Assembly: GCF_005937885.2 (NCBI RefSeq)
Contig: NZ_CP042176.1
Coordinates: forward strand, 6,319,501 to 6,383,500
Source: Bradyrhizobium sp. KBS0727
GTDB lineage: Bacteria > Pseudomonadota > Alphaproteobacteria > Rhizobiales > Xanthobacteraceae
Direction of reading: 5' to 3'
DNA length: 64,000 nt
Shown: in pieces, positions 28,611-36,340 of the stretch
Position numbering within the stretch: position 1 is the stretch's first letter
Layout of the letters: each line of letters begins with the position of its first letter
The notes under the pieces: model-generated
Seen by the model: the letters and a program-made list of their open reading frames with translations, nothing else
Database searches by the model: none
What the model was told of the DNA's origin: nothing
Translations under genes and position numbers: made by a program

Positions 28611-29324
28611 TCATGCCCGCTCGTCGATCTGGCGCGACAGGATGGCCGAAAACTCGTCGGCAAATCCTTCCAGGCGCTGGGCCTGCCGGTTCACCTCGGA
28701 AATGAACTTATTGTAGAAAATAGTCGCCGGAATGGCGGCGATAAGGCCGATCGCGGTGGCAAACAGCGCTTCCGCGATGCCGGGAGCCACCACCGCCAGC
28801 GAGGTGTTCTTCGAGGCTGCGATCGACTGGAAGCTCGACATGATGCCCCAGACGGTTCCAAACAGGCCGACGAACGGCCCGGCCGAGCCGACCGTTGCCA
28901 GCACCAGAAGCCGCCGTTCCAACCGCTCGACCTCGCGGGCGATGGAAACGTTCATCACCTTCTCGATCCGCATCTGCAGGCCGGCAAAGGACCGGGTCTG
29001 GCTTTCGAACGAGCGTTTCCATTCGCGCATGGCAGCGACGAAACACGCCGCCATCGACTGGGTCGGCTTGGCCGACAGCGCGCGATACAGTTCCTCGATC
29101 GATTGCCCGGACCAGAACGCCTGTTCGAAGCGGTCCATGGCGCGCTTGGTGCGGGAGTAGAGGATGATCTTGTCGATCGCGATCGCCCAGACCCAGACCG
29201 AGCAGGACAATAGCCCCAGCATGACCGTTTTCACGACCCAGTGGGCCTGCAGGAACAGCGCGATCAGCGATACGTCGCTGGACGCCATCGGCAGCGCTGC
29301 TTGGGCCACGTCGGCGGGATTCAT
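28611..29324 (-). CDS. tolQ: Proton-channel component TolQ
   Basis: A 237-residue ExbB/TolQ protein with three membrane segments. Conserved parts are LATVGSAGPFVGLFGTVWGIM and GIAEALFATAIGLIAAIPATIFYN. With TolR it forms the proton-driven motor of Tol-Pal. It is the first gene of the tolQRAB operon. In many relatives ybgC lies directly upstream; here ybgC is about 24 kb away and dispersed repeats lie upstream instead. Confidence 0.96.
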   Translation of the reverse strand: MNPADVAQAALPMASSDVSLIALFLQAHWVVKTVMLGLLSCSVWVWAIAIDKIILYSRTKRAMDRFEQAFWSGQSIEELYRALSAKPTQSMAACFVAAMREWKRSFESQTRSFAGLQMRIEKVMNVSIAREVERLERRLLVLATVGSAGPFVGLFGTVWGIMSSFQSIAASKNTSLAVVAPGIAEALFATAIGLIAAIPATIFYNKFISEVNRQAQRLEGFADEFSAILSRQIDERA

Positions 29325-29355
29325 AGGCGGTATCCTCTCAACGCTTTAGCTCCGG

Positions 29356-29405
29356 TTTGAGCATGATCTTTTCGGAAAACCGGCTCCCACTTTTCCGGAT
29401 CATGC
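29356..29405. repeat. GAGCATGATC-type dispersed repeat
   Basis: Begins GAGCATGATCTTTTCGG and ends CTTTTCCGGATCATGC, an imperfect palindrome I recognise as a frequent intergenic element in Bradyrhizobium-type genomes. Diverged relatives are at 10384-10434 and 43714-43777. Confidence 0.8.
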
Positions 29406-29624
29406 CTTGTCCCAATCTGCCGGGAGCCAGATCCCAATTTTCCGGGAACAAAGGCTGCCAGTTCCACAGCCGCGCGCCGGGCGCGGCGATATACGCCAGC
29501 GCAAGAGCCTCACTTTGCGTCACATGGAGGGCCCGCCGAAAGCCGGGTCCTGCATCCCCTGCCAACATGTCAAAACGAGGGCTATTCGCGCGTCATTACG
29601 CCTCCAACCAGACGCCACGCGTGG

Positions 29625-29639
29625 TTAACGCGAGGTTAC
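29625..29639. promoter_or_regulatory. Near-consensus CtrA-type box upstream of tolQ
   Basis: TTAA-CGCGAGG-TTAC differs at one base from TTAA-N7-TTAA. It lies about 300 bases upstream of the tolQ start codon. Weak on its own. Confidence 0.3.
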
Positions 29640-29731
29640 CAAAGGGGAACTTGGCTGCGGGAAATGCAGCCGGAACGGCGGGTTACCGCGGGGGGGACAG
29701 AATGGGTTCCGCCGTCCGTCAATGTTGAACT

Positions 29732-29833
29732 GTCATTCCGGGGCGATGCGAAGCATCGAACCCGGAATCTCGAGATTCCCCGATGCGCAATTGCGCATCT
29801 GAGGTCTGGTGCTACGCACCATCCCGGAATGAC
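29732..29833 (+). repeat. Palindromic intergenic repeat, copy 3
   Basis: Bounded by GTCATTCCGGG and CCCGGAATGAC with inner ATGCGCAATTGCGCAT and GAATCTCGAGATTC. Closely similar to copy 1 in opposite orientation. Confidence 0.9.
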
Positions 29834-29867
29834 GGCGGATAGATACGACTTCGCATTCTCGCGGCGC

Positions 29868-30350
29868 GATGCGCCCGAAGTTTTTCATTTCGTTTGCCCT
29901 CTGAAATCAGAGGGCGCAGGGAAGACCGGGTGCGCGCCGCACCCGCGGTCTCGCGCGCGATAGATGCAACAAGATTTGCGCACGAGCATACAGGTTTGGC
30001 GGAAGCATCCGGCCTTCCCTGCGCAATGGCTTTACGGCTTATACGATTTCGTCCTGGTGACCGGCTTTCTTGCCACCATCATCAGCTTCAGCTTTCGCTT
30101 CCGCCAACTTGACGCCAGCACCGGGGCGTCGGACCCAAACGACTTCGCCGTACGCTAGTGGCCGCGCTCGTCAGTCGCAGCCTTCGCGTCCACCGCTCCC
30201 TGCCCCTCGTTTGCGACGATGGCCGACGCCCCTTGGTGGGACAGGATGGCGGGAGTCCTACGGCTGATTTGCCCGACGGGTTAAGCGATATTTTGCCCGT
30301 CGCGTTAATTTGTCGCGGGCTGACGCGATCTGCCCGCTGCGTCGGGCAAC
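29868..30350 (+). repeat. Degenerate long dispersed repeat, non-coding
   Basis: This stretch contains short frames such as KHPAFPAQWLYGL and the marker CTGATTTGCCCGACGGG, which I recognise from memory as parts of a multi-copy intergenic element in Bradyrhizobium genomes that is often over-annotated as small hypothetical proteins. No ribosome binding site or long frame supports coding here. Together with the neighbouring palindromes it makes a 1-kb repeat cluster between tolQ and DUF2852. Confidence 0.6.
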
Positions 30351-30356
30351 TGGCTC

Positions 30357-30394
30357 CAAAAACAAACCGCCCACCTGCTTTCGCAGATGGGCGG
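30357..30394 (-). terminator. Rho-independent terminator of the DUF2852 gene
   Basis: On the minus strand CCGCCCATCTGC, a GAAA loop and GCAGGTGGGCGG form a 12-bp stem (one G-U pair) followed by TTTGTTTTT. It lies 70 bases after the stop codon. Confidence 0.88.
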
Positions 30395-30464
30395 CTGTAT
30401 CCGCCGTCAGGCTTTATGGGGGCACATCGCCTGAGGGCTGAACTCTCGACCCCAGGTGAGACCC

Positions 30465-30947
30465 TTAGCTCTGCGGCTGGTCGTTCGGCGGGGTCGGACG
30501 CGTCTTGTGCTGCGCCATGAACTGGTCGAACTCTTCCTTGTCCTTGGCGTGGCGCAGGCGATCGAGGAAGTCGCGGAATTCGACCTGCTCCTCTTCAAGA
30601 CGCCGCAGCGTCTCGGTGCGGTATTCGTCGAAGGCGCGGTTACCGCTGGACGGCGGGCCGAAGCCGCCGAAGCCGAACCCACGGCGCTCCATGCGGCCGC
30701 GCATCCGCTCCATCTTGTACTGCATCCGCTCCATCTTGTTCGCCCAGCGATCCTGGTGACTCCAGCAACCCATTTTTCTGCTCCCTAGTGTGAAAAAGAG
30801 AAGGGCAAGTCCGATCGGCCACCAAATGATGAAGCCGAGGATGGTCACGGCGATCCAGCCGGGATGCCAGGGGCTATCAAGCATATGCGGGCGGTAAGGC
30901 TCTTCAGTCGGGCCGCGCCATCGATTGACATCTGCGGTGTAGGCCAT
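30465..30947 (-). CDS. DUF2852 family membrane protein
   Basis: A 160-residue protein with one hydrophobic segment (GWIAVTILGFIIWWPIGLAL) near residues 27-47, then a basic, Met/Arg-rich stretch (KMERMQYKMERMRGRMERRG) and a charged, helical C-terminal part (EYRTETLRRLEEEQVEFRDFLDRLR). It matches DUF2852, of unknown function. The start at 30947 is supported by GGAGAGG just upstream. A perfect palindrome at 30982-31000 lies at the promoter position and shares a half-site with the palindrome over the upstream TetR gene, suggesting control by that regulator. Confidence 0.85.
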   Translation of the reverse strand: MAYTADVNRWRGPTEEPYRPHMLDSPWHPGWIAVTILGFIIWWPIGLALLFFTLGSRKMGCWSHQDRWANKMERMQYKMERMRGRMERRGFGFGGFGPPSSGNRAFDEYRTETLRRLEEEQVEFRDFLDRLRHAKDKEEFDQFMAQHKTRPTPPNDQPQS

Positions 30948-30981
30948 TTCCCTCTCCATGACGACGTTCACGCCGTTGTGA

Positions 30982-31000
30982 ATGTAAATAACATTTACAT
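30982..31000. promoter_or_regulatory. Palindromic operator upstream of the DUF2852 gene
   Basis: ATGTAAAT and ATTTACAT form a perfect 8-bp inverted repeat with a 3-base centre, 35 bases before the start codon. The half-site TTTACAT recurs in the palindrome at 31775-31799. Confidence 0.75.
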
Positions 31001-31053
31001 ACCTAAACCATCCCGCGGTTTTGTCAAGCCGGGCGCAAACCGGCCTCGCTAAA

Positions 31054-31779
31054 TTATTTTGGGGTGCCCCATGGTCCCGCCGGCGGCACCGGCGGCGGAC
31101 CTGACGGCTTCTGGTCCGCTTTTGCGGCCTCGGGCCGGCGCTCGGTCGGGAAACCGAGCCCGCGCAGATAGATCAGCACTTCCGCTTCCAGCAGGTCTTC
31201 CGGCGACATCGGCAATTTGCGCCGCGCCGCGTCGCCGCGGCCGAACAGCGACGCCACGCCGTGCGACATCGACCAGATGTGCAGCGCCATCATCATCGCC
31301 GGCGGCCGCGGTGTACCTGGCGGCGCCAGCGCGGCCAGCCGCTCGGCGGCGGCGCGGATGATGCCGAAAGCGCGCTCGCTGGCGGCCATCAAGGTTGGGT
31401 TTGCATCGACCGGAAGCCCGGATTCGAACATCGCCGAATAGAACGCCGGCTCGTTGCGGGCAAAGGCGAGATAGGCCTTGCCGACCCGCTCGAACGCGGT
31501 GACGGTGTCGGGGCGGCCGTCGTCCCAGGCCTGCGTCAGCAACGCCTCGAACTGCTCAAAGCCGCGCTGCGCGATCGAGGACAGCAGTTCCTCGCGATCA
31601 CGGAAATGCCGGTAAGGCGCCGCAGGACTGACGCCTGCCATCCGCGCGGCGTCGGCGAAGGTGAAACCGGCAGCACCCTTTTCGGCGATCAGGCCGAGTG
31701 CCGCCTGCAGCAACGCCTCTTTCAGATTGCCGTGATGATAGCCGCGCTCGGCGCGGCGCGTTTCCTTGCGCCAGCTCAT
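31054..31779 (-). CDS. TetR/AcrR family regulator with WHG-type C-terminal domain
   Basis: A 241-residue regulator. The N-terminal DNA-binding part (GAAGFTFADAARMAGVSPAAPYRHFRDREELLSSIA) is typical TetR; the C-terminal part (AFYSAMFES, MMMALHIWSMSHGVASLF) fits the WHG domain subgroup. A Pro-rich tail follows. Its start codon lies within a 25-bp near-perfect palindrome, and a related palindrome precedes the DUF2852 gene downstream, so it probably represses both itself and that gene. No Shine-Dalgarno is seen before the ATG, so the message may be leaderless or poorly translated. Confidence 0.88.
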   Translation of the reverse strand: MSWRKETRRAERGYHHGNLKEALLQAALGLIAEKGAAGFTFADAARMAGVSPAAPYRHFRDREELLSSIAQRGFEQFEALLTQAWDDGRPDTVTAFERVGKAYLAFARNEPAFYSAMFESGLPVDANPTLMAASERAFGIIRAAAERLAALAPPGTPRPPAMMMALHIWSMSHGVASLFGRGDAARRKLPMSPEDLLEAEVLIYLRGLGFPTERRPEAAKADQKPSGPPPVPPAGPWGTPK

Positions 31780-31799
31780 GTGAAAGGCTTTTACATGAG
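31775..31799. promoter_or_regulatory. Palindrome overlapping the TetR start codon
   Basis: Arms CTCATGTGAAAG and CTTTTACATGAG (one mismatch) surround a single central G. The TetR ATG is inside it. It shares TTTACAT with the palindrome at 30982-31000, as expected for autoregulation. Confidence 0.72.
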
Positions 31800-31947
31800 C
31801 GGGCCGAAAACGCTACGGTTTTTGAACCGCAGGTATCTTGTTTTGACGCGTTTTCTTCACGCGAACCGGAAGGCCACCCACGGATCAAGTTCGAGGGCAT
31901 GCTTCGCTTGAAAACGCTTCGGCTGTTCATAAAGATTAACGGAGCCT

Positions 31948-32367
31948 TTAGCGGAGTCTTGCCCTGCCCGGCAGGTCGTCGAATCCAGCCGCGGTTTGCT
32001 GAAGCTCTTCGGAGTAATCTGTCATCTCGTGCACCTGCCGGATTTCGATGATCTCGTTCGCCGAAGCCGGACATTTGCTGGCCCAGGCGATCGCAGCCTC
32101 GCGGGAGGCGACGTCGATCATCCAGTAGCCGCCGAGCACTTCCTTGGACTCGGTGAAGGGGCCGTCGGTCACCACAGGTTTACCTGACGCAAAGGAGACC
32201 CGCGCGCCCATCGACGGCGGGTGCAGCCCGTCGAGCGTAATCAGCACGCCGGCGTCCTTCAGGGCCTCGTTGTATTTCATCATTGCCTTCATCCGCTCGG
32301 GATCGAGCTGCACGTCCGGCGGCGCGGTCTCGTAGCCGAGAGGGATCATCAGCATCATGAATCGCAT
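31948..32367 (-). CDS. YciI family protein (DGPF type), first of a pair
   Basis: A 139-residue protein with a ferredoxin-like YciI fold: MRFMMLMIPLGYE at the start, the TDGPFTESKEVLGGYWMI motif near residue 70 and EIIEIRQVHEM at the end. The same family as the gene at 32529, so the two are tandem paralogs. The reaction is unknown. The start at 32367 is the family start; an upstream open frame runs into a palindromic repeat and is not coding. Confidence 0.87.
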   Translation of the reverse strand: MRFMMLMIPLGYETAPPDVQLDPERMKAMMKYNEALKDAGVLITLDGLHPPSMGARVSFASGKPVVTDGPFTESKEVLGGYWMIDVASREAAIAWASKCPASANEIIEIRQVHEMTDYSEELQQTAAGFDDLPGRARLR

Positions 32368-32394
32368 GGTGGGGGTCCTTGCTTTTAATTCGCT

Positions 32395-32515
32395 GTCATT
32401 CCGGGGCTCGCGAAAGCGAGAACTACGATGCGCAATTGCGCATCTGAGAATCTCGAGATTCTCCGATGTGCAATTGCACATCGTAGTTCGACGCTTCGCA
32501 TCGCCCCGGAATGAC
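32395..32515. repeat. Palindromic intergenic repeat, copy 4
   Basis: Ends GTCATTCCGGGGC / GCCCCGGAATGAC; inner ATGCGCAATTGCGCAT, GAATCTCGAGATTC and a second arm TGTGCAATTGCACA. It separates the two YciI genes. Confidence 0.9.
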
Positions 32516-32528
32516 GACGGAGAAAGTT

Positions 32529-32945
32529 TTACTTCTTCCCGGCCTGCGCCCGCAGGCGCTCTTCCTGCTCGCGCAATTCGGGGGTGAGGGCTTCGCCAAA
32601 GTCTTCGGCGGAAAATACCTGGCGGATCTCGATCTCGTCGCCGCCGCCGAACGGCGCGCGCTTCATCCACGCGATCGCTTCATCCAGCGACTTGGTCTTC
32701 ATCAGCCAGAAACCGGCGATGAGATCGCCGCTCAGCGCGAACGGACCGTTTGTCGCAGTGCCCTGCCCTCCCGAATATTTGATCCGCGCGCCCTTCGAGG
32801 TCGGATGCAGGCCCTCGCCGGCCTCCATGACGCCAGCCTTGACCATTTCCTCGTTGAACTTGCCCATCGCGGTCAGCAATTCCGTAGAGGGCATTACGCC
32901 GGCCTCGGTATCCTTGTTGGCTTTCACAATCACCATAAATCGCAT
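32529..32945 (-). CDS. YciI family protein, second of a pair
   Basis: A 138-residue YciI-type protein (MRFMVIVKANKDTEAG at the start, GPFALSGDLIAGFWLMK near the middle, DEIEIRQVF). The DGPF motif is NGPF here. The ATG at 32945 is chosen because GGAG lies seven bases upstream; a GTG at 32951 is an alternative. It is likely the first gene of a run with the other YciI gene and the TetR gene. Confidence 0.86.
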   Translation of the reverse strand: MRFMVIVKANKDTEAGVMPSTELLTAMGKFNEEMVKAGVMEAGEGLHPTSKGARIKYSGGQGTATNGPFALSGDLIAGFWLMKTKSLDEAIAWMKRAPFGGGDEIEIRQVFSAEDFGEALTPELREQEERLRAQAGKK

Positions 32946-33182
32946 CGTCACGCTCCGTTTGAGGTCACATCAAGCCGGAAATTGCCTGATCTCGTCAACT
33001 GGACGAATGGGCTTTTGCCTCACCGACATGTCCCGAGGAATTATTTTGAAGGTAATTGCCGGCGAATTGGCGGCCCGGAAATCCGGACACGCCCTCAGCT
33101 CAAGCGATGCCCGCCGCCTGCATTGGAATATCGCGGTCCCGGCGGCGATAGGGTTTGCATGGTCACAACGGAGACAGTTGTC

Positions 33183-33440
33183 ATGCCTTTCTCATCACAT
33201 CTGAAAGTCCTCGGCCTCGCCGCGACATTGCTCGCGGGTCCCATCGCCGCTGCACCAGCGGAAATCGCCACGTCACGGCCTGCGACAACCCTGCCGGTCG
33301 ACACCAGCGTCAAACCATGGCCGGCGCCGACCGGTCACCGCCAGCCACATGCCGCCGACGTTTCTCCAGGTGCCAACCTCAGCGCTGACCTGCTGGAACT
33401 CGAAGTGGATCGCAAGCTGAGAATTTGCCGCGGCTGCTGA
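33183..33440 (+). CDS. Small exported protein with C-terminal CxxC, first of a tandem pair
   Basis: An 85-residue protein with a clear signal peptide (LKVLGLAATLLAGPIAAAPA), a Pro/His-rich middle (PWPAPTGHRQPH) and an ending DRKLRICRGC with Cys-x-x-Cys at the very end. The gene at 33504 encodes a clear paralog. I do not recognise a named family. The C-terminal cysteines could bind metal or haem-free redox centres, or form a disulfide; this is inference. GGAG lies about nine bases upstream of the ATG. Confidence 0.75.
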   Translation: MPFSSHLKVLGLAATLLAGPIAAAPAEIATSRPATTLPVDTSVKPWPAPTGHRQPHAADVSPGANLSADLLELEVDRKLRICRGC

Positions 33441-33503
33441 CCACGGCATTCGATCAATCGTGCACGACCGCCGTCACTTCGATCTCTCTGAGAGCCGGTT
33501 GCC

Positions 33504-33764
33504 ATGCCATTCCCATCATGCCTGAAAATTCTCGGCCTCGCCGCCGCACTATCAGCGGGTCCCATTGCCGCCGCGCAGGCGGAAAGCCTCGCATCAGAAT
33601 TTGAGGCTAGTCCGCCCATCAACGCCGGCGTCAAATCGCGGCCGGTGCCGACGGGTCATCACCGGCCCCATGCCGGCAATGTTCCACGCGATGCCAGGCA
33701 GGATGCCGTTGTCAGGAACGAAGAAGAGTTCGATCGCACGTTCGGGATGTGCCGCCGCTGCTGA
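33504..33764 (+). CDS. Small exported protein with C-terminal CxxC, second of a tandem pair
   Basis: An 86-residue paralog of the preceding gene: signal peptide LKILGLAAALSAGPIAAAQA, middle RPVPTGHHRPHAGNV, and ending DRTFGMCRRC. Conserved between the two are the signal peptide, the PTGHxxPHA block and the terminal Cys pair, while the rest has drifted. This points to an old duplication under selection on those parts. Function unknown. Confidence 0.75.
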   Translation: MPFPSCLKILGLAAALSAGPIAAAQAESLASEFEASPPINAGVKSRPVPTGHHRPHAGNVPRDARQDAVVRNEEEFDRTFGMCRRC

Positions 33765-33799
33765 CGTCGCTTCGCATTCGACGTGCGCCGCCGCGCCTG

Positions 33800-35017
33800 T
33801 CAATCGTCGATCGCCTGATAGGCCAGCGTCCAGAAATCGACCATCGCACGCGGCGGCTGCGGCGAATCCATCATCCGCTGCGTCAGCAGGATTCCGGTGA
33901 GACCCTCACCGGGATCGGAATACCAGGAGGTGCCGTAGCCGCCATCCCAGCCGTAACGGCCGGGCCGGCCGGGCCGGCCGGCAAGATCGTCGCGTTTGGT
34001 GAAGACCGAAAGCCCAAAACCCCAGCCTCTGACACCACCGAAGAACAACTCAGAGCCCTGCTTCTGCTCCGGCGCGATGTGATCGGTCGTCATCAACTCG
34101 ACCGTTGGCCGCGACAGGATGCGTTCGCTGCCGAGCCGCCCGCCGTTCAGCATCATTTGCGCAAAGGCGTTGAAATCATCGGCGGTCGAAACCAGGCCGG
34201 CGCTGCCGTTTTCGAAAACGGGCGGCGCCGCGTATTTTCCGGCCGCGGGATCGTCGAACACTTTCAAATCGCCCGTCGTGTCATCGCGCTGATAGGCGGT
34301 CGCGAGCCTGCCGAGCTCTTCGCCGGGCACGAAAAACGCCGTGTCCCTCATGCCAAGCGGCGCGAAGATTCGCTCCGCCAGGAAGTCGGCGAATGACGTG
34401 CCGGCAACACGCGCGATCAGCACACCGAGAATTTCGGTCCCGCTGTTGTAGAGCCAACGTTCGCCCGGCTGGTAGAGCAGCGGCAGGCTGCCATAGCGCC
34501 GCATCAATTCGTCCGGCGCAAACGACGGAAATACCGGCCCCGGCGCGAAGCCCGCCTCGGCAACGGCCTTCTGGATCGGATAGCGATCCGGAAACACCGC
34601 CAGCATGCCGAGCCCAAGGCGGAAGGTCAGGAGGTCGCGCAGCGTGATCGCGCGCCGGGCCGGCACGGTATCGTCGAGCCGCGCGTCCACGGCGCGGAGC
34701 ACCTTGCGGTCGGCCAGTTCCGGCAGCCAGGGATCGACGGGATCATCGAGCCGCAATTTGCATTCCTCGACCAGGATCATCGCGGCGGCAGCGGTCACCG
34801 GTTTGGTCATCGAGGAGATGCGGAAGATGGTGTCGCGCTGCATCGGCGCGCCGCCGATCGCCATGTTGCCGATGACATCGACATGGACTTCGCCGCCGCG
34901 GCTCACCAGCGTCACCAGGCCCGGCATGTCTCCACCAGCAACATGGCCGGCCATGACGTCATGCATGCGGCCAAGCCGCGGCTTCGAAAGTCCGCCGGCG
35001 CAGGTGGATGTCGGCAT
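33800..35017 (-). CDS. Serine hydrolase of the class C beta-lactamase family
   Basis: A 405-residue protein with the SxxK catalytic motif (SSMTK, Ser69 and Lys72 from the ATG at 35017) and YNS (WLYNSGTEILG), as in EstB-type esterases and PBP-like hydrolases. No signal peptide is seen, so a cytoplasmic esterase is more likely than a beta-lactamase. The ATG at 35017 has GGGGAG six bases upstream; the GTG at 35038 would include it. A short Gly/Arg/Pro repeat (AGRPGRPGRYGW) lies near residue 340. It is the third gene of a likely operon after the GST and NTF2-like genes. Confidence 0.88.
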   Translation of the reverse strand: MPTSTCAGGLSKPRLGRMHDVMAGHVAGGDMPGLVTLVSRGGEVHVDVIGNMAIGGAPMQRDTIFRISSMTKPVTAAAAMILVEECKLRLDDPVDPWLPELADRKVLRAVDARLDDTVPARRAITLRDLLTFRLGLGMLAVFPDRYPIQKAVAEAGFAPGPVFPSFAPDELMRRYGSLPLLYQPGERWLYNSGTEILGVLIARVAGTSFADFLAERIFAPLGMRDTAFFVPGEELGRLATAYQRDDTTGDLKVFDDPAAGKYAAPPVFENGSAGLVSTADDFNAFAQMMLNGGRLGSERILSRPTVELMTTDHIAPEQKQGSELFFGGVRGWGFGLSVFTKRDDLAGRPGRPGRYGWDGGYGTSWYSDPGEGLTGILLTQRMMDSPQPPRAMVDFWTLAYQAIDD

Positions 35018-35106
35018 TTTCGTCTCCCCTGGAATCACGCGACGATGGAACGACGATTGCCACCGTCCGAAATCGACATCATCACCGGAAATTTATCGGG
35101 CGAAAT

Positions 35107-35475
35107 TTAACGGGGTTGCGGGACAAAAACCCCGTCCTCAAAGCTGGCGCCGAAATAGACATCGATGCGCTTCACTTTGTCGCGATCGAAGACGAAGAAC
35201 TCGGTGTTGCGAAAGCTCTTGCCACCTCTGGCGACGCAGCGATACGTCACGAAGGCCTCGTCGCCCTCCACGAAAATTCGCTCCAGTTCGTGCCGCTCGA
35301 TCCAGTCGCTGTTCTTCCAGCAGCGCTCGAAATAGCCTGATTTGTCGATGTTGTCGTCATAGGGGCTGGTGAAGCGGAAATCGTCGCTGAGCGCGTCCTC
35401 GACCAGCTTGCGGTTGTTGGACAGATAGGCCGCAAAAATGGCGCGGATGATGGCCGCCCGGTTTGCTGTTGCCAT
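35107..35475 (-). CDS. NTF2/SnoaL-like protein
   Basis: A 122-residue cone-fold protein: IFAAYLSNNRKLVEDALSDDFRFTSPYDD, WIERHELERIFVEGDEAFVTYRC, and FRNTEFFVFDRDKVKRIDVYFG. The family includes isomerases and many unknowns. Its ATG follows the GST stop codon directly, with no gap, so the two are translated together. Confidence 0.88.
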   Translation of the reverse strand: MATANRAAIIRAIFAAYLSNNRKLVEDALSDDFRFTSPYDDNIDKSGYFERCWKNSDWIERHELERIFVEGDEAFVTYRCVARGGKSFRNTEFFVFDRDKVKRIDVYFGASFEDGVFVPQPR

Positions 35476-36129
35476 CTAGCGCTCCTTCGGCACCATGTGG
35501 AAGTAGGGCCCGGCCTCCTTCAGCACGCGGGCGACCGAAGGGCGCGCCTTCAGGCGCTCCAGATACGCCGTCACGTTGCCGTGCGCCGAACCGAACGGCT
35601 CGACCATGTTGCCATAGAACAGCGGCGGCACCGCCGCGCAGTCGGCCAGGCTGAATGCGTCGCCCATCGCCCAGCCGCCATGCGCCATCTGCTGCTCGAT
35701 CATCGCATACGACGTCCGCAACTGCGCCCGCGCTTCCGCGACGCCGTGGGGATCCTTGTCGCCGTCCGGCCGCAACCGGTCCCCCATGATCTTCTGCATC
35801 GGCAGATGGACATAGAGATCGTAGAAACGATCGCGCAGCCGCGTCTGCCATGCCTGATCGCCGTCATCGGGAATGAATTTCGTCGGGCCGCGATAGTGCC
35901 GGTCGAGATATTCGATGATGACGCTGGACTCCGGCACGGTCTGGCCGCGTGCGTCATCGCGCAGCACCGGGAACTTGCCGATAGGCCACAGCTTGAGCAG
36001 TGCCGCGCGCTCGGCCGGGTCACCGAGATTGACGGAATTCGGCGTGAACGGGACGCCGCTCTCATACAGCGCGATCAGCGCCTTCCAGCAGAACGACGAC
36101 AGGGGATGAAAGTGCAGCGTCAGCGACAT
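35476..36129 (-). CDS. Glutathione S-transferase family protein
   Basis: A 217-residue GST. The thioredoxin-like N-terminal domain has HPLSSFCWKALIAL (catalytic Ser or Cys near 11-14), GKFPVLRDD with the cis-Pro, and PESSVIIEYLD. The helical C-terminal domain has FSLADCAAVPPL. It probably conjugates glutathione to electrophiles. It is divergent from an HxlR regulator, with two operator-like repeats between them. Confidence 0.91.
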   Translation of the reverse strand: MSLTLHFHPLSSFCWKALIALYESGVPFTPNSVNLGDPAERAALLKLWPIGKFPVLRDDARGQTVPESSVIIEYLDRHYRGPTKFIPDDGDQAWQTRLRDRFYDLYVHLPMQKIMGDRLRPDGDKDPHGVAEARAQLRTSYAMIEQQMAHGGWAMGDAFSLADCAAVPPLFYGNMVEPFGSAHGNVTAYLERLKARPSVARVLKEAGPYFHMVPKER

Positions 36130-36242
36130 GGAAACTCCCGGTATTGATCATGGAGCAAGACGAACCGTAGTTTGGCCCGCCGACATTTGTCGCGAAATTG
36201 TTTTCGCAGCCGGCGCGTCGATCAACTTCACTATCCGTCTTA

Positions 36243-36267
36243 AACCGATTGCATTTTGCAACTGGTT
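36243..36267. promoter_or_regulatory. Operator-like repeat 1 between GST and HxlR genes
   Basis: A 25-bp near-palindrome starting AACCGATTGCA and ending TTGCAACTGGTT. It is similar to the copy at 36280-36304; start-to-start distance is 37 bases. Confidence 0.65.
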
Positions 36268-36279
36268 GTACCCTGACTA

Positions 36280-36304
36280 AACCGGTGCAATATTGCAAGC
36301 GGTT
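36280..36304. promoter_or_regulatory. Operator-like repeat 2 between GST and HxlR genes
   Basis: A 25-bp near-palindrome starting AACCGGTGCAA and ending TTGCAAGCGGTT, with a perfect TGCAATATTGCA core. It lies about 40 bases before the HxlR start codon. Confidence 0.68.
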
Positions 36305-36340
36305 TTTTGACGGCGCCGCCGCCTCCCGCGAGATCACGCC

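Noticed and set aside
29964..30158. Small frame containing KHPAFPAQWLYGL
   Set aside because: Lies in a degenerate dispersed repeat and has no ribosome binding site; similar frames are known over-annotations.
31430..31440. tRNA T-loop-like sequence GATTCGAAC
   Set aside because: Inside the TetR coding frame with no cloverleaf around it.
31948..32670. Extended YciI frame starting at 32670
   Set aside because: The extra N-terminal part crosses the palindromic repeat at 32395-32515; the family start is at 32367.
33950..33985. GGCCGG-rich short repeat
   Set aside because: Inside the serine hydrolase gene and explained by an AGRPGRPGR coding stretch.
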